Notes under the pieces: model-generated
Told to the model about the DNA's origin: nothing
Database searches by the model: none
What the model saw: the letters and a program-made list of their open reading frames with translations, nothing else
Position numbers and translations under genes: made by a program
Origin: an uncultured Peptostreptococcaceae bacterium
GTDB taxonomy: Bacteria > Bacillota > Clostridia > Peptostreptococcales > Peptostreptococcaceae
Assembly (NCBI GenBank): GCA_947072565.1
Contig: CAMTIM010000074.1
Coordinates: 1 to 64,000 of the forward strand
Length of the DNA: 64,000 nt
Direction: 5' to 3'
Shown here: positions 34,911 through 44,797 of the stretch, in pieces
Layout of the letters: each line of letters opens with the position of its first letter
How positions within the stretch are numbered: position 1 is the first letter of the stretch

Positions 34911-36104
34911 CTAACTACAAACTACTATATTTAGCTTTTCTATATTTGTTTGCTTAAATATATTTATAATTTTTTCATATATTTTTTTATCCTGTCTAAG
35001 TTCTACAAATAAAAAACATTCTTTATAATCATTTTTTTCTAAATTATATACGTAATTTACAGTTTCTTCATTATAAAAACTATTTAATTTAAACTTAGTA
35101 TTTATTGGATAATTTTGGTTTTTATTTTCTATAATTGGACTTCTGCTAGTAGAATGATAATAAATATTTCCTTCCATTTCTTTAGCAAACATCATAGGTA
35201 CATACATAAATTCTTCGCTGCCTAAAACTAGTATATTATCTTCTCTATTTTTAACCTCTAATTTATTTTTTTCTCTTTTTATAACTTTAATTAAATTAGC
35301 TTGATCATTTTTATTTATCCCAAATCTACCACTATATTTTATATATCGTTTATTTCCTATATAATCTTTCATATCTAAGTTTATATAATTTACAGATAAA
35401 TTTTTTTCACTTATTTTTAAATCTTCTATTTCTTTATATTGTATTTCTTCACTTATGTTAAAATCGAAATTTCCTTTGAATAAATATACAAATTCAATAC
35501 TGCATTTAAGTTCTTTTTCTATTTTTTTAATCTTATCTATGTTTTCATTGCTTACCCAGTTTAATATTGAGCAAATTGTATACTTTGTTTTAGGGTAAAT
35601 GCTTTGGATTTTTCTTATTATATTTATACAAGTGTTAGCTGTTGTTATCTCATCATCTACTAAAAGTATGTGATCTCCATAACATATATTTTCAAGTTCT
35701 TCAAAATATAAATTATGGTCAGTTGCATGAGAATGTTCCTCTAAAAATTCTAGACTTTTATATTCATCAACTTTTTCTCTTGTTGTATGTATAAACTCCC
35801 AATCCCCATCTAAATAATTAAATACACTATGACCTAGTGCTGTTCCTGTTTCAGCAAATGATATTACAGTCCCCTTATTATTTTTTAAACCTTTATTTTT
35901 AGTATTATACACCTCTACTATTGACTCACCTATCTCATCCATAATTTTGGGTTTACAAGCCAAATGTTTTCCTAATACCTTCGAAACAAATAAAAAACGT
36001 CTTTTAGGGTTATTTCTTATACCCACTTGAAGATAATCATCTATATTTAAATTGAGAGGATTATCTTCAATATTTATGTCACATTTAAAATTCAAGTAAT
36101 TCAT
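34911..36104 (-). CDS. phosphoribosyltransferase with C-terminal TRSP domain (Ter locus)
   Basis: A 397-residue protein. Residues about 10-215 are an orotate-PRTase-like domain with the PRPP loop ILLVDDEITTANT near 150 and SFAETGTALGHSVF near 80. The C-terminal part from about 270 (SGRFGINKNDQANL, ILVLGSEEFMYVPM, YHSTSRSPI) is the TRSP domain found only with such PRTases. It is predicted to attach a base-like group to ribose phosphate in Ter operons. ATG 36104 is 9 bases after AAGGGG and lies inside the end of the lyase gene (20-base overlap), so translation is coupled. Confidence 0.87.
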   Translation of the reverse strand: MNYLNFKCDINIEDNPLNLNIDDYLQVGIRNNPKRRFLFVSKVLGKHLACKPKIMDEIGESIVEVYNTKNKGLKNNKGTVISFAETGTALGHSVFNYLDGDWEFIHTTREKVDEYKSLEFLEEHSHATDHNLYFEELENICYGDHILLVDDEITTANTCINIIRKIQSIYPKTKYTICSILNWVSNENIDKIKKIEKELKCSIEFVYLFKGNFDFNISEEIQYKEIEDLKISEKNLSVNYINLDMKDYIGNKRYIKYSGRFGINKNDQANLIKVIKREKNKLEVKNREDNILVLGSEEFMYVPMMFAKEMEGNIYYHSTSRSPIIENKNQNYPINTKFKLNSFYNEETVNYVYNLEKNDYKECFLFVELRQDKKIYEKIINIFKQTNIEKLNIVVCS

Positions 36105-37161
36105 TATACTCAACCCCTTCATTTAATACTCCATATATTTGTGATAGAATCAATATTTTTCTAGCCCATAATAAATGAGGATTTACTTCATTCATTCGCT
36201 CCCCTAATATCCCCTTGCTCACACCGTATATACTCTCAGTACTATTTAATATATTTTTAGCATCCATATAATCTTCATAGCTTATAACTTGAAGTGCTTG
36301 TACAATTTTAATTTGATTTGGATGTATTACTGTTTTCCCAATAAATCCATGGAATTTATCTAGCATTATTTCTTCAATATATTTATTTTTTATTATTTCA
36401 TTGTCCATATTAAATAACTCCGAAACTCCTCCACTTATTGGTATATCTAGTTCTGGTCTATTTAAATAATTTATAATGTCATGTATAAATGAAGTACAAA
36501 TTATATTATCATACATTGAAAAAAGCTTACTTCTTCTTATTCCATATATCCCTAATAAGTCAGCTATACCTATTCTAATATTTAGAACTCTATCCTTATG
36601 TTTTAAAAGAGTTTTATACATATTCTCAAAATAATACTCTTTATTTTCTTTATATATAAATTCTTTACTTTCTATTATAGGAATAACATACATTTTGCTT
36701 AATTTAAAAGAGTCTAATATATTTATTATTTTTTCAATAAGATGTGAATCACACTTTGGAATTAATATGCCTGTTATTATTTTTTCATAACCTATTATTA
36801 TTTTTTTTATCTTTTCTAATTGATTCGCATCTTTTATTCTAATAAAAATTAAAGGCATATCATCAATTTTTTTCACATTATCATGTTTGAAATTTTTTAA
36901 AATTAGTTCTAAATTTTTTATCGCCTCTTCTTCTCCAGCTGCTCCCACTGCATCTTCAAGGCATATTGCTAATGGTCTAGCTCCCATAACTTTACCACTT
37001 ACAGTTTTATAAACCATATCATATCTTGTAGCTGGTACGTATATAAATGCACCTAATGAATATTTTAATAACTCCTTGTCCGTATCACGATTAAAATATT
37101 GCGGTTTTTTTAAAAATATCCTCTCTAGATTTTCATTACCTATGTAGTCAAAGTATCTCAA
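36085..37161 (-). CDS. HpcH/HpaI aldolase / citrate-lyase beta-like protein (Ter locus)
   Basis: A 358-residue TIM-barrel protein of the CitE/HpcH group. Landmarks are PLAICLEDAVGAAGEEEA near 90 (acidic metal/substrate motif), PLIFIRIKD near 122, and IRIGIADLLGIYGIRR. It likely makes or breaks a C-C bond in a precursor of the predicted Ter metabolite. TTG 37161 is placed 5-6 bases after AAGAGGTG and yields the N-terminus RYFDYIGNE; the upstream in-frame ATG at 37188 has no ribosome site. It lies past a terminator-like hairpin downstream of telA, so it may be expressed at a lower level or from its own promoter. Confidence 0.85.
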   Translation of the reverse strand: MRYFDYIGNENLERIFLKKPQYFNRDTDKELLKYSLGAFIYVPATRYDMVYKTVSGKVMGARPLAICLEDAVGAAGEEEAIKNLELILKNFKHDNVKKIDDMPLIFIRIKDANQLEKIKKIIIGYEKIITGILIPKCDSHLIEKIINILDSFKLSKMYVIPIIESKEFIYKENKEYYFENMYKTLLKHKDRVLNIRIGIADLLGIYGIRRSKLFSMYDNIICTSFIHDIINYLNRPELDIPISGGVSELFNMDNEIIKNKYIEEIMLDKFHGFIGKTVIHPNQIKIVQALQVISYEDYMDAKNILNSTESIYGVSKGILGERMNEVNPHLLWARKILILSQIYGVLNEGVEYNELLEF

Positions 37162-37218
37162 TTTCTCACCTCTTAAAATTAAATTCATATTAATATTAAT
37201 AATATTTTTTGTAAAATA

Positions 37219-37250
37219 TAAAGGGCTAACTCAAGTAAATTAGCCCTTTA
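37219..37250 (-). terminator. terminator or attenuator hairpin after telA
   Basis: An 11-bp stem TAAAGGGCTAA/TTAGCCCTTTA around a 10-base loop is followed on the minus strand by TATTTTAC. It lies 6 bases past the telA stop codon and before the metabolite module. Confidence 0.7.
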
Positions 37251-37255
37251 ACATA

Positions 37256-38377
37256 TTACTTATTAAATATTAATGATGTATTTATACCTTCTAATCTTTT
37301 ACTGTTATCTTTCATACGTTCTCTATTACCTTCTTCTATTCTCATAGTTTCATCTATTCCGCTCTTTATAGTAGTATACATTTTTTCTAATGTCTCTATT
37401 TGAATAGAACTTGAATTTGCCATTCTAGATATTTGAGCACTTTGAGTTGTTACATTTTGAGCATTTCTAAGTAAAAGTTCATTAGTCTTATCATCTAACG
37501 CTTTTAAAGATTTAGCTTGTAACTCTTGTTTTTTTAGTATTATAGCTTGAGATAAACACTGCTTAAATACTGGAAGCGTTACAACAAAAGCACTATTTAT
37601 TTTTCTTATTAAACCATAGTTATTATGTTGCATTCCTCTTAACATTGGTATCGTTTGTATTGATATGTTTTCTGCTATTCTCAAATCATATACTCTTTGA
37701 TTTAACATATCATATACTTTTAAAAGGTCTTGGTAGTTAACCATATCCATTTGATCTGTACTATTTTCACTTTTCTCTTTGAAGTGTGGTAATATTTCAT
37801 TATCCATTTCTTCTATAGCCATTTCACCTGCTACAATGTATTTTTGTAATTCATTATAGAAATTAAAGTTTTCATCTAGCATAGCTCCTAATTGTTTATT
37901 AGACATTGCTATATCTCTTTCATATTGCTCTAATTCTATTTGAATTTTTTCAACTTCTCCGCCTAATGTTTCATATTTTTTAAACATTAACTCAACTGCA
38001 TTATTTGCTTTTTTAAATATCTTTTGTAAGATACTCGGCTCTTTTGCTTCTTGAAAATCATCTAAATCAAATTTATCCATTATTTTTGCTAAATGAAGTA
38101 ACATTTTAGAATTTTCTTCGTTTTTATTTAGCTTAATAGAGCTTAATAGAGAATCTGAAACTCTTGCTATTCCTTCTGATGCTCCCCTACCAAACTGAAG
38201 TATAGTATCAGGATTTTCAACTTCTATCAAAGATGTTAATGCTTCTACCTCCTTTGACTTTCTAAGCTCTGCTTTTTTATTATTTGTATATTCTACTATG
38301 TCAAATTTTTCTTCTACTACTTGAGCTACATTTACTGTAGAGTTATTACTTGATTGTCTATTCATATTTATTGCCAT
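37256..38377 (-). CDS. telA: toxic anion resistance / TelA-family protein
   Basis: A 373-residue soluble, almost wholly alpha-helical protein of the TelA/KlaA family (PF05816), as in B. subtilis YceH. Long amphipathic helices are seen (KKYETLGGEVEKIQIELEQ, QDLLKVYDMLNQRVYDL, and PMLRGMQHNNYGLIRKINSAFVVTLPVFKQCLSQAI). It accompanies TerD proteins in stress operons, and its molecular role is unclear. GAGGAG precedes the ATG. It follows yceG by 5 bases. Confidence 0.9.
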   Translation of the reverse strand: MAINMNRQSSNNSTVNVAQVVEEKFDIVEYTNNKKAELRKSKEVEALTSLIEVENPDTILQFGRGASEGIARVSDSLLSSIKLNKNEENSKMLLHLAKIMDKFDLDDFQEAKEPSILQKIFKKANNAVELMFKKYETLGGEVEKIQIELEQYERDIAMSNKQLGAMLDENFNFYNELQKYIVAGEMAIEEMDNEILPHFKEKSENSTDQMDMVNYQDLLKVYDMLNQRVYDLRIAENISIQTIPMLRGMQHNNYGLIRKINSAFVVTLPVFKQCLSQAIILKKQELQAKSLKALDDKTNELLLRNAQNVTTQSAQISRMANSSSIQIETLEKMYTTIKSGIDETMRIEEGNRERMKDNSKRLEGINTSLIFNK

Positions 38378-38382
38378 ACTAG

Positions 38383-39939
38383 CTATCTCCTCTTTCCAAA
38401 AATTTTCTTAAATAATGGTATCCCATTGGCTATAGAATTTAATTTTAATTCATATACCATTTTATCTAATCTATGAATATCTATTAATTTATTATTTATT
38501 ACGTTTTCTATACAGTTAGATCCACAAGGGCATAATACGATTATGTCAAATCCTATTTTACTTAATAAAAGCATTAAGAATAAAATTTCTTTTTCAAATA
38601 TAAAATCTTTTTCTATATACAATATAAGTTTAGGATTAATAAGAGAATAATCAAAATTATTTATCATATGAACAATTTTTTTATCCATATTAAGTACTGT
38701 ATATAATCCTTTTATTCTATCTTCTTTGTTTAATTTAGATATAAACATATCACCAGCTATTACTTCTTCTACTTTTTCTAAAATCATTTCTTGAATATTT
38801 GCATTTAGAGTTGATATATTATAATTTTTATTTTCTAATATACCTTTTTTATCTATAATACCTTCTGCATTAATTAAAAAAGATAAACTAAAAGCATCTT
38901 TTGTAAATTTTTTAGATAAACGACTAACATCTCCATCAAATTCTATAAAAAATGCATCATCACTAAACCTAAAATTATCTATAAAATCTAAATATTCATT
39001 ATTATCATTGTAAGCTCCATTTATTTTAGAAAAAAATACAGGAACTTCAACATTTTTATTGTCAAAAGTAAATCCTGGTCTTAGCTTTAATGGCTCTTTA
39101 AAATATATACCTATCTCATCTAGAGTTGAATTAAGTAATAAACTCTTTATTTTCCTATCTTGAAGTTGCCATGGCTTTATAAAGCTGCAATCATTTAACA
39201 ATTGATCACTTATTCTTTTAGATGCCTGAGCACCTACTGTCATAGCCTTTTTTATAGTTGATTTTTCAATTACCTCACCTAGTTTTATTCTTTCTTCAAA
39301 GCTAACCTTTTCATCTATTAAATTAGCCTTAACAACTTCTATTTTATATTTTTCACTGTCTAATAAATTTATATTGCTATCTTCATTTGGGTTTAAATAT
39401 AATATATCAAATCCAATTAAGTTAATTATCAGTAACAAATATGCTTCATGTTTTTTTATATCACCATAAAATATAACTTTTGGAGCATCATCTTTATTTA
39501 TTTTCAAAGGTTGTACATACTCTTTAATCCACGATATTATCTTAATAATAAAGTTTTGTTTAACTCTATCATTACTAAATTCACTGTTTTGGCTATCTAA
39601 AAATGTATCTATCACTTTTTTTATTTTACTATTTAAATGTTCATCATTCACAATATTAATATCTATATTTGCTAAACTGTTATTATAATTTTTCAATTTT
39701 TCTTTAAAATAATTTATAGTATCAAAATCACTAGGATTTGGTATACTGTCAAAAAATAATACTATATCTTGCCTGCTATCAAATTTTTCTTTACTTTTAA
39801 ATATTTCAAGATTGTATAAATTTTCATCTTTTAATCCCGTATAAGATATAAAGTAATTTAAATAGCTTATTGATGGAGTATAATTCCCTCGATCTGATTG
39901 GCTAGAAAATAGTTTTTCAAAAACTAAACAATCACTCAC
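38383..39939 (-). CDS. yceG: YceG-family protein of the Ter stress locus
   Basis: A 518-residue soluble protein related to YceG of the B. subtilis yceCDEFGH operon. It has an N-terminal SDCLVFEKLFSSQSDRG segment, a central LRPGFTFDNKNVEVPVFFSKI-like stretch, and a C-terminal helical Rossmann-like part with FDIIVLCPCGSNCIENVI. No activity is established. GTG 39939 is 6 bases after AGGAGG; codons upstream are within the site. It lies between the P-ATPase and telA, and a 16-bp hairpin precedes it. Confidence 0.82.
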   Translation of the reverse strand: MSDCLVFEKLFSSQSDRGNYTPSISYLNYFISYTGLKDENLYNLEIFKSKEKFDSRQDIVLFFDSIPNPSDFDTINYFKEKLKNYNNSLANIDINIVNDEHLNSKIKKVIDTFLDSQNSEFSNDRVKQNFIIKIISWIKEYVQPLKINKDDAPKVIFYGDIKKHEAYLLLIINLIGFDILYLNPNEDSNINLLDSEKYKIEVVKANLIDEKVSFEERIKLGEVIEKSTIKKAMTVGAQASKRISDQLLNDCSFIKPWQLQDRKIKSLLLNSTLDEIGIYFKEPLKLRPGFTFDNKNVEVPVFFSKINGAYNDNNEYLDFIDNFRFSDDAFFIEFDGDVSRLSKKFTKDAFSLSFLINAEGIIDKKGILENKNYNISTLNANIQEMILEKVEEVIAGDMFISKLNKEDRIKGLYTVLNMDKKIVHMINNFDYSLINPKLILYIEKDFIFEKEILFLMLLLSKIGFDIIVLCPCGSNCIENVINNKLIDIHRLDKMVYELKLNSIANGIPLFKKIFGKRR

Positions 39940-39973
39940 GCGTCTCCTCCTACTTTTCACATACTATATAATT

Positions 39974-40016
39974 TTTATATAAGCCTCATCCTAAGTTAGA
40001 ATGAGGCTTATATAAA
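39974..40016. other. perfect 16-bp hairpin between P-ATPase and yceG
   Basis: TTTATATAAGCCTCAT and its exact complement enclose an 11-base loop. No run of T follows on either strand, so it is not a standard terminator. It could set RNA stability or limit read-through within the Ter operon. Confidence 0.6.
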
Positions 40017-40042
40017 TAATACTTACTATTATTGTTGTACTT

Positions 40043-42814
40043 TTATTCTTTAGATGTTGCTAATTCTTCTACTAATTCTTCTTCTTTATTTCCTTTAAAT
40101 AATCTTATTACAAATTTAACTATTTCATTTATTATTACTACTGATAATGCAAGTAATATTACTTTAGCCCATGTAAATGCATCTAATGCTACTGAGTTAA
40201 AGAAATCTTTAAATAGTTGTGTGAATATTATTTGTGCAATTGCAGTTACACTTATTATCTGTAATGCAAGTTTGTTTTTAAATAAATTAGGTATTATACT
40301 ATCTGCATTAAATTCTCTACAGTTAAATGCATTCCAAAGTGCACTAAATGCAAATAATGCAAACATTACTGTTCCTTGTTCTTGTGGCGCTACATTTAAT
40401 ATATTGAAAGTAGATTGAACCATTAAAACACCTGTTATAAATACTGCATTTAATACTATGTTTATACCCATAGATTTAGTTATTATGTTGGCATTTCTAT
40501 TAGTTGGCATTCTCTTTAATACATGTTTTCTTACTGGTTCAAGTCCTAATGCAAGCGCTGGAGGTCCATCCATTATTATATTTACCCAAAGTAATTGTAT
40601 AGTTGTAAATGGCATTTCTTGTCCACTTACTGTACATATTATAGCCACTAAAAATGCTACTATATTTACTGTTAATTGGAACTGAACAAATCTTTGGAAG
40701 TTGTCATAAATTCCTCTACCCCATTGGATACCGTCTACAATTGTAGAGAAACTATCATCAGTAAGTATTATGTCTGCTGCACTTTTACTTACTTCTGTTC
40801 CTGCTATACCCATAGCTATACCTACATCAGCTTTAGATAATGCAGGAGCATCATTTATTCCATCACCTGTAACTGCAACTACCTCACCTAAATCTTGTAG
40901 TGCTTGAACTATTCTCATTTTACTATCTGGCTTACTTCTAGCTACGATAGATATTGTTTGAATTTCAGTTTTTAATTCTTCATCACTTAAAGTATCAATA
41001 AATGAAGCTTCAACAGCTCTCATATTATTTTTAAGTAATCCTAATTCTTCACCTATAGCTCTTGCAGTGTTTATATTGTCTCCTGTTAGCATTTTTACAG
41101 ATACCCCTGCTTTATTAGCTGTATTAACAGAGTCAATAACATCTACTCTTAATGGATCTCTTATACCAACAAATCCACTAAATACTAAATTATTTTCATT
41201 AGAATCAACATCTATATCTTCAAGATCTAATGTAAGTGCTGCTTCTTGACCTGCACTTAATATTTGCTTATATGCAAACCCTAGCGTTCTCATTGATTTT
41301 ATTTGTAATTTTTTTATTTCATCTAGTATTTCATTTTTTATACTTTCTGTTATAGGAACTATATCATTAGCCTTTTGTACATGTGAACATAATTGTAATA
41401 ATACTTCTGGCGCCCCTTTTGATAATAAAAGTAATCCATTGTCACTATCTATGATAGATGTCATCCTTTTCTTATCAGAAGTAAATTGATTTTGAGATAC
41501 TATATTAGATTCTTTTCTTATTCTTCTATAATCATCATTATTGTATAGTAATAATGCACACTCTGTAGCACTACCTATATACTTTGTCTCACCATTGTTG
41601 TTTTCTATATCAGCCGTAGAGTTTATAGTACAGTTTTCATTAAAGTAACTATTATTTTCAGTCTCTTTGTTTTCAACATATCTACCATCTATATATGCAA
41701 CTTCTACAGTCATTCTATTTTGTGTTAAAGTTCCTGTTTTATCTGAGCATATTACAGATACAGATCCTATTGTTTCACAAGCTTCTTTTTTAGTAACTAA
41801 TGCATTTATTTTAGCCATCTTTTGCATAGTTATAGCTAAAGTCATGTTTATCATAGTAGGAAGTCCTTCTGGAACTGCCGCAACTATTAATGCTACACAA
41901 ACTGTAAATGCAGTTTTAGCTGGTTCTATAGATTCTAAGAATGGCATAAAACCACTCATATCTACATTTAATACACCTGTCATTACCATTTGAATAACCA
42001 TAAATATAAATAGTAATCCTGCAACTGCAGAAGATATCTTAGCTATCATTGCACCTAAATTACCAAGCTTAGCTTGTAGAGGTGTTTCTTCATCCTCATC
42101 ACATAAGTTTTGAGCTATTTTACCCATTTCTGTTTCATCACCTATAGTCGTAACTACCATTGTAGCTCTTCCATATGCAACTAAAGTACCACCAAACACC
42201 ATATTTAATTGCTTAGCAGGTATTGGTTCTTGTTCTATAACTTGTCCTTTAGATTCTATCTTTTCCATAGGTATTGTTATATCACTTTTTTTAGATACAT
42301 CATCTGATTCTCCAGTTAACATATCTTCTCTTATTTTTAAATTTATACTTTCTATAAGTCTACCATCTGCTGGTATCATATCTCCAGTTTCTATATAAAC
42401 TATATCTCCAGGAAGTAATTCATTTTTTTGTATTTGATGAATTTCACCATTTCTCAGTACTTTAACCTCTATATTTTCTGTAAGTTTTGATAACGCATCA
42501 GCAGCCTTTTTAGACTTTCCTTCTGTTATCATACCTATAGCTATACCTATAGTTATTGCACCAATTATACCTATTGCATCGTGAGCTTCTCCAATTAAGG
42601 CACTTATTCCAGCTGCTGCTATTAGTATAAGTATCATAGGTTCTGTTAAATTTCCTTTTAGTTCTTCCCAGAAACTACCTTCTTCCTTTGGTGTAAACTC
42701 ATTTAATCCATACTTTTCTCTTCTTTTTTTTACTTCAATAGATGAGAGACCTTTTTCTTCTTGTACATCTAAACCTTTTAGTACTTCTTTTTTTTCTATA
42801 TTATAAAATTTCAT
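40043..42814 (-). CDS. calcium-type P-type ATPase of the Ter locus
   Basis: A 923-residue cation pump. Landmarks are LTGESDDVSK (actuator), the membrane motif VAAVPEGLPTMI, the phosphorylation site CSDKTGTLTQN, a nucleotide domain with KGAPE, and VTGDGINDAPAL. Ten membrane helices fit SERCA/PMCA-type Ca2+ ATPases, including the VAAVPEGLP site of helix 4. It exports Ca2+ (or Mn2+). It lies only 3 bases after terD, which fits the Ca2+-binding TerD proteins and replaces TerC of other Ter operons. The substrate assignment is by family. Confidence 0.93.
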   Translation of the reverse strand: MKFYNIEKKEVLKGLDVQEEKGLSSIEVKKRREKYGLNEFTPKEEGSFWEELKGNLTEPMILILIAAAGISALIGEAHDAIGIIGAITIGIAIGMITEGKSKKAADALSKLTENIEVKVLRNGEIHQIQKNELLPGDIVYIETGDMIPADGRLIESINLKIREDMLTGESDDVSKKSDITIPMEKIESKGQVIEQEPIPAKQLNMVFGGTLVAYGRATMVVTTIGDETEMGKIAQNLCDEDEETPLQAKLGNLGAMIAKISSAVAGLLFIFMVIQMVMTGVLNVDMSGFMPFLESIEPAKTAFTVCVALIVAAVPEGLPTMINMTLAITMQKMAKINALVTKKEACETIGSVSVICSDKTGTLTQNRMTVEVAYIDGRYVENKETENNSYFNENCTINSTADIENNNGETKYIGSATECALLLYNNDDYRRIRKESNIVSQNQFTSDKKRMTSIIDSDNGLLLLSKGAPEVLLQLCSHVQKANDIVPITESIKNEILDEIKKLQIKSMRTLGFAYKQILSAGQEAALTLDLEDIDVDSNENNLVFSGFVGIRDPLRVDVIDSVNTANKAGVSVKMLTGDNINTARAIGEELGLLKNNMRAVEASFIDTLSDEELKTEIQTISIVARSKPDSKMRIVQALQDLGEVVAVTGDGINDAPALSKADVGIAMGIAGTEVSKSAADIILTDDSFSTIVDGIQWGRGIYDNFQRFVQFQLTVNIVAFLVAIICTVSGQEMPFTTIQLLWVNIIMDGPPALALGLEPVRKHVLKRMPTNRNANIITKSMGINIVLNAVFITGVLMVQSTFNILNVAPQEQGTVMFALFAFSALWNAFNCREFNADSIIPNLFKNKLALQIISVTAIAQIIFTQLFKDFFNSVALDAFTWAKVILLALSVVIINEIVKFVIRLFKGNKEEELVEELATSKE

Positions 42815-42817
42815 TTT

Positions 42818-43441
42818 TTATACCCCATATGCGCATTCTATTTTCGCTAAATTTTCTACAACATCTTTTAAACAAGTGTCGTTAGTTCCTTCTCCTACTG
42901 CGCTAAACTGCCAAGAATTGCCTTGTCTATATATAGTCCCAACTACTAAAGCAGTTTTTGTTGAGTAATCATCACTTAAATTGTATCTAGCAACTTCTTT
43001 TTTAGTAGTCTTGTCAACAACTCTTATAAACGCATTTTTTATCATGCCAAAATGTTGTTTTCTAGCTACACAATTATATATATTTACTACAAATAATAAT
43101 TTGCTTACATGAGCTGGAACTTTGTCTAAATCAACTAATATTTGCTCATCATCTCCTGCTCCATCTCCTGTAACATTATCACCAGTATGAATTACTGCAT
43201 TATTTTCACTTTTTAAATTTCCAAAATATATCAAGTCTTTATTGCTCTCTAACTTACCTTGATTGTTTATCATAAACACAGATGCATCACAATCTACTTC
43301 TTGATTTCCGCCCATTAAAGACTTAAGGAATCCTCCTCCTGATTTAATTGGATCCCATCCTAATCCTATCATTATCGAGCTTAGCCCTGGGTTTGACTTT
43401 CTTAAATCTATCTTTTGACCTTTTTGTAAGTTAATAGCCAT
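42818..43441 (-). CDS. terD: TerD-family Ca2+-binding stress protein (third copy)
   Basis: A 207-residue TerD-fold protein. It starts INLQKGQKIDLRKSNPG, has VDCDASVFM and the acidic GDGAGDDEQI turn that binds Ca2+ in this family, and ends IECAYGV. Compared with its two neighbours it carries an approximately 10-residue insert (SGGGFLKSLMGGNQE) before the first Asp strand and changed second-loop residues, so it has diverged in function. GGAGGG precedes the ATG. It is 18 bases after the second copy. Confidence 0.92.
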   Translation of the reverse strand: MAINLQKGQKIDLRKSNPGLSSIMIGLGWDPIKSGGGFLKSLMGGNQEVDCDASVFMINNQGKLESNKDLIYFGNLKSENNAVIHTGDNVTGDGAGDDEQILVDLDKVPAHVSKLLFVVNIYNCVARKQHFGMIKNAFIRVVDKTTKKEVARYNLSDDYSTKTALVVGTIYRQGNSWQFSAVGEGTNDTCLKDVVENLAKIECAYGV

Positions 43442-43459
43442 AATATTCCCTCCTAATTT

Positions 43460-44038
43460 TTAAACACTTAGTCCATAGTTTCTACAAAGTGACTCTAGTC
43501 CACCTTCAAATCCAGAACCTACTGCGCTAAATTTCCACTCTCCATTGTATTTGTATAGTTCGCAAACTACTATTGCTGTTTCTATGCTAAACTCTTCTCC
43601 AAGATCGTATCTTAATATCTCAGATTGATCATCATCATTCATAACTCTTACATAAGAATTACTTACTTGTCCGAAATTTTGTCTTCTCTCTTTAGCTTCA
43701 TGTATAGTTACAGAAACCGCCATCTTTTGTATGTGTTTTGGAACTAATGAAAAATCTACTAATATTTCTTCATCATCTCCATCACCTTCTCCGGTTCTAT
43801 TATCACCTAAGTGTTCTATACAACCTGAGACATGTTTTAGATTATTATAAAATATGAAATCTTCATCTCTTTCTACTCTTTGAGACTCTCCTACCATAAA
43901 AATACTAACATCTAAATCATAATCATGTCCGCTATCAAATGAATTAGTATCCCATCCTAATCCTAATTTTATATTTTTAAGACCAGGATTTCCTTTTGTT
44001 AAATCTATCTTTTGACCTTTTTTTAATGTTATAGCCAT
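43460..44038 (-). CDS. terD: TerD-family Ca2+-binding stress protein (second copy)
   Basis: A 192-residue TerD protein (compare TerD/TerE, and YceD/YceE of Bacillus). Conserved features are [12 protein letters not shown], the Asp cluster [28 protein letters not shown], and a C-terminal [12 protein letters not shown]. These Asp groups form the double Ca2+ site. It is strongly similar to the first copy, so the two arose by tandem duplication. GGGGGAG precedes the ATG. Confidence 0.94.
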   Translation of the reverse strand: MAITLKKGQKIDLTKGNPGLKNIKLGLGWDTNSFDSGHDYDLDVSIFMVGESQRVERDEDFIFYNNLKHVSGCIEHLGDNRTGEGDGDDEEILVDFSLVPKHIQKMAVSVTIHEAKERRQNFGQVSNSYVRVMNDDDQSEILRYDLGEEFSIETAIVVCELYKYNGEWKFSAVGSGFEGGLESLCRNYGLSV

Positions 44039-44059
44039 ACTTTCTCCCCCATAAATTAA

Positions 44060-44638
44060 TTATATATTTATACCGAAGTTGTTACATAGAGCTACTAAAC
44101 CGCCTTCAAAGCCAGCTCCTGATGCATTAAACTTCCACTCACCATTATGCTTATATATCTCAGCTATTACTACTGCTGTTTCTATACTAAAGTCTTCTCC
44201 TAATTCATATCTTATTAATTCTTCATTTGTCTCTTTGTTAAATACTCTTATATATGAATTGCTTACTTGTCCAAAATTTTGTCTTCTTTCCATAGCTTCA
44301 TGTATTGTAGCTGTGAATGCTAATTTAGTTATGTTTGATGGTACTAATGACAAATTAACTAACATTTGCTCATCATCTCCATCACCTTCTCCAGTTCTAT
44401 TATCACCTAGATGCTCTATACAACCTGAAGAATGCTTTAAATTATTATAAAATATGAAGTCTCCATCACTAGTTGTTTTTCCATTTTCGCCTAATAAAAA
44501 TGCTGTAGTGTCTAAATCAAAATCATTACCACCATCGTATTTATTAGTATCCCATCCTAATCCTATTATTATATTTTTAAGTCCTGGATTTGATTTTGTT
44601 AAATCTACCCTTTGACCTTTAGCTAATGTTATACCCAT
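44060..44638 (-). CDS. terD: TerD-family Ca2+-binding stress protein (first copy)
   Basis: A 192-residue TerD protein and first gene of the Ter operon. Features are [40 protein letters not shown] and [12 protein letters not shown], which hold Ca2+. The ATG at 44638 follows GGAGG; an upstream in-frame ATG overlaps that site. A promoter TTGAAA-16-TATAAT lies 49-76 bases upstream. TerD proteins act in the cytoplasm near the membrane in responses to oxidative, acid, phage and tellurite stress. Confidence 0.94.
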   Translation of the reverse strand: MGITLAKGQRVDLTKSNPGLKNIIIGLGWDTNKYDGGNDFDLDTTAFLLGENGKTTSDGDFIFYNNLKHSSGCIEHLGDNRTGEGDGDDEQMLVNLSLVPSNITKLAFTATIHEAMERRQNFGQVSNSYIRVFNKETNEELIRYELGEDFSIETAVVIAEIYKHNGEWKFNASGAGFEGGLVALCNNFGINI

Positions 44639-44686
44639 AATATATTCCTCCATTACTTCTTTATTTTATAACTTTCATTTAATATT

Positions 44687-44714
44687 ATTATATCATTTTT
44701 CATATGTATTTCAA
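44687..44714 (-). promoter_or_regulatory. sigma-A promoter of the Ter operon
   Basis: On the minus strand TTGAAA (44709-44714) and TATAAT (44687-44692) are 16 bases apart, ahead of the first terD gene. Confidence 0.7.
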
Positions 44715-44762
44715 AGTTATACTTAAATTGAAGTTTATTTGTAAATACTTTATATTTTTCAT

Positions 44763-44793
44763 AAAAAAAATATAGCTAATGCTATATTTTTAA
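44763..44793 (-). terminator. terminator of asnB
   Basis: The stem AAAAAATATAGC with loop TAAT and complement plus T-run lies 5 bases past the asnB stop. Confidence 0.83.
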
Positions 44794-44797
44794 ATTC

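Noticed and set aside
32996..44638. The Ter locus as a dedicated tellurite resistance determinant
   Set aside because: TerD/TelA names are historical. Chromosomal Ter loci in Firmicutes act in general stress, and no tellurite-specific gene is seen.
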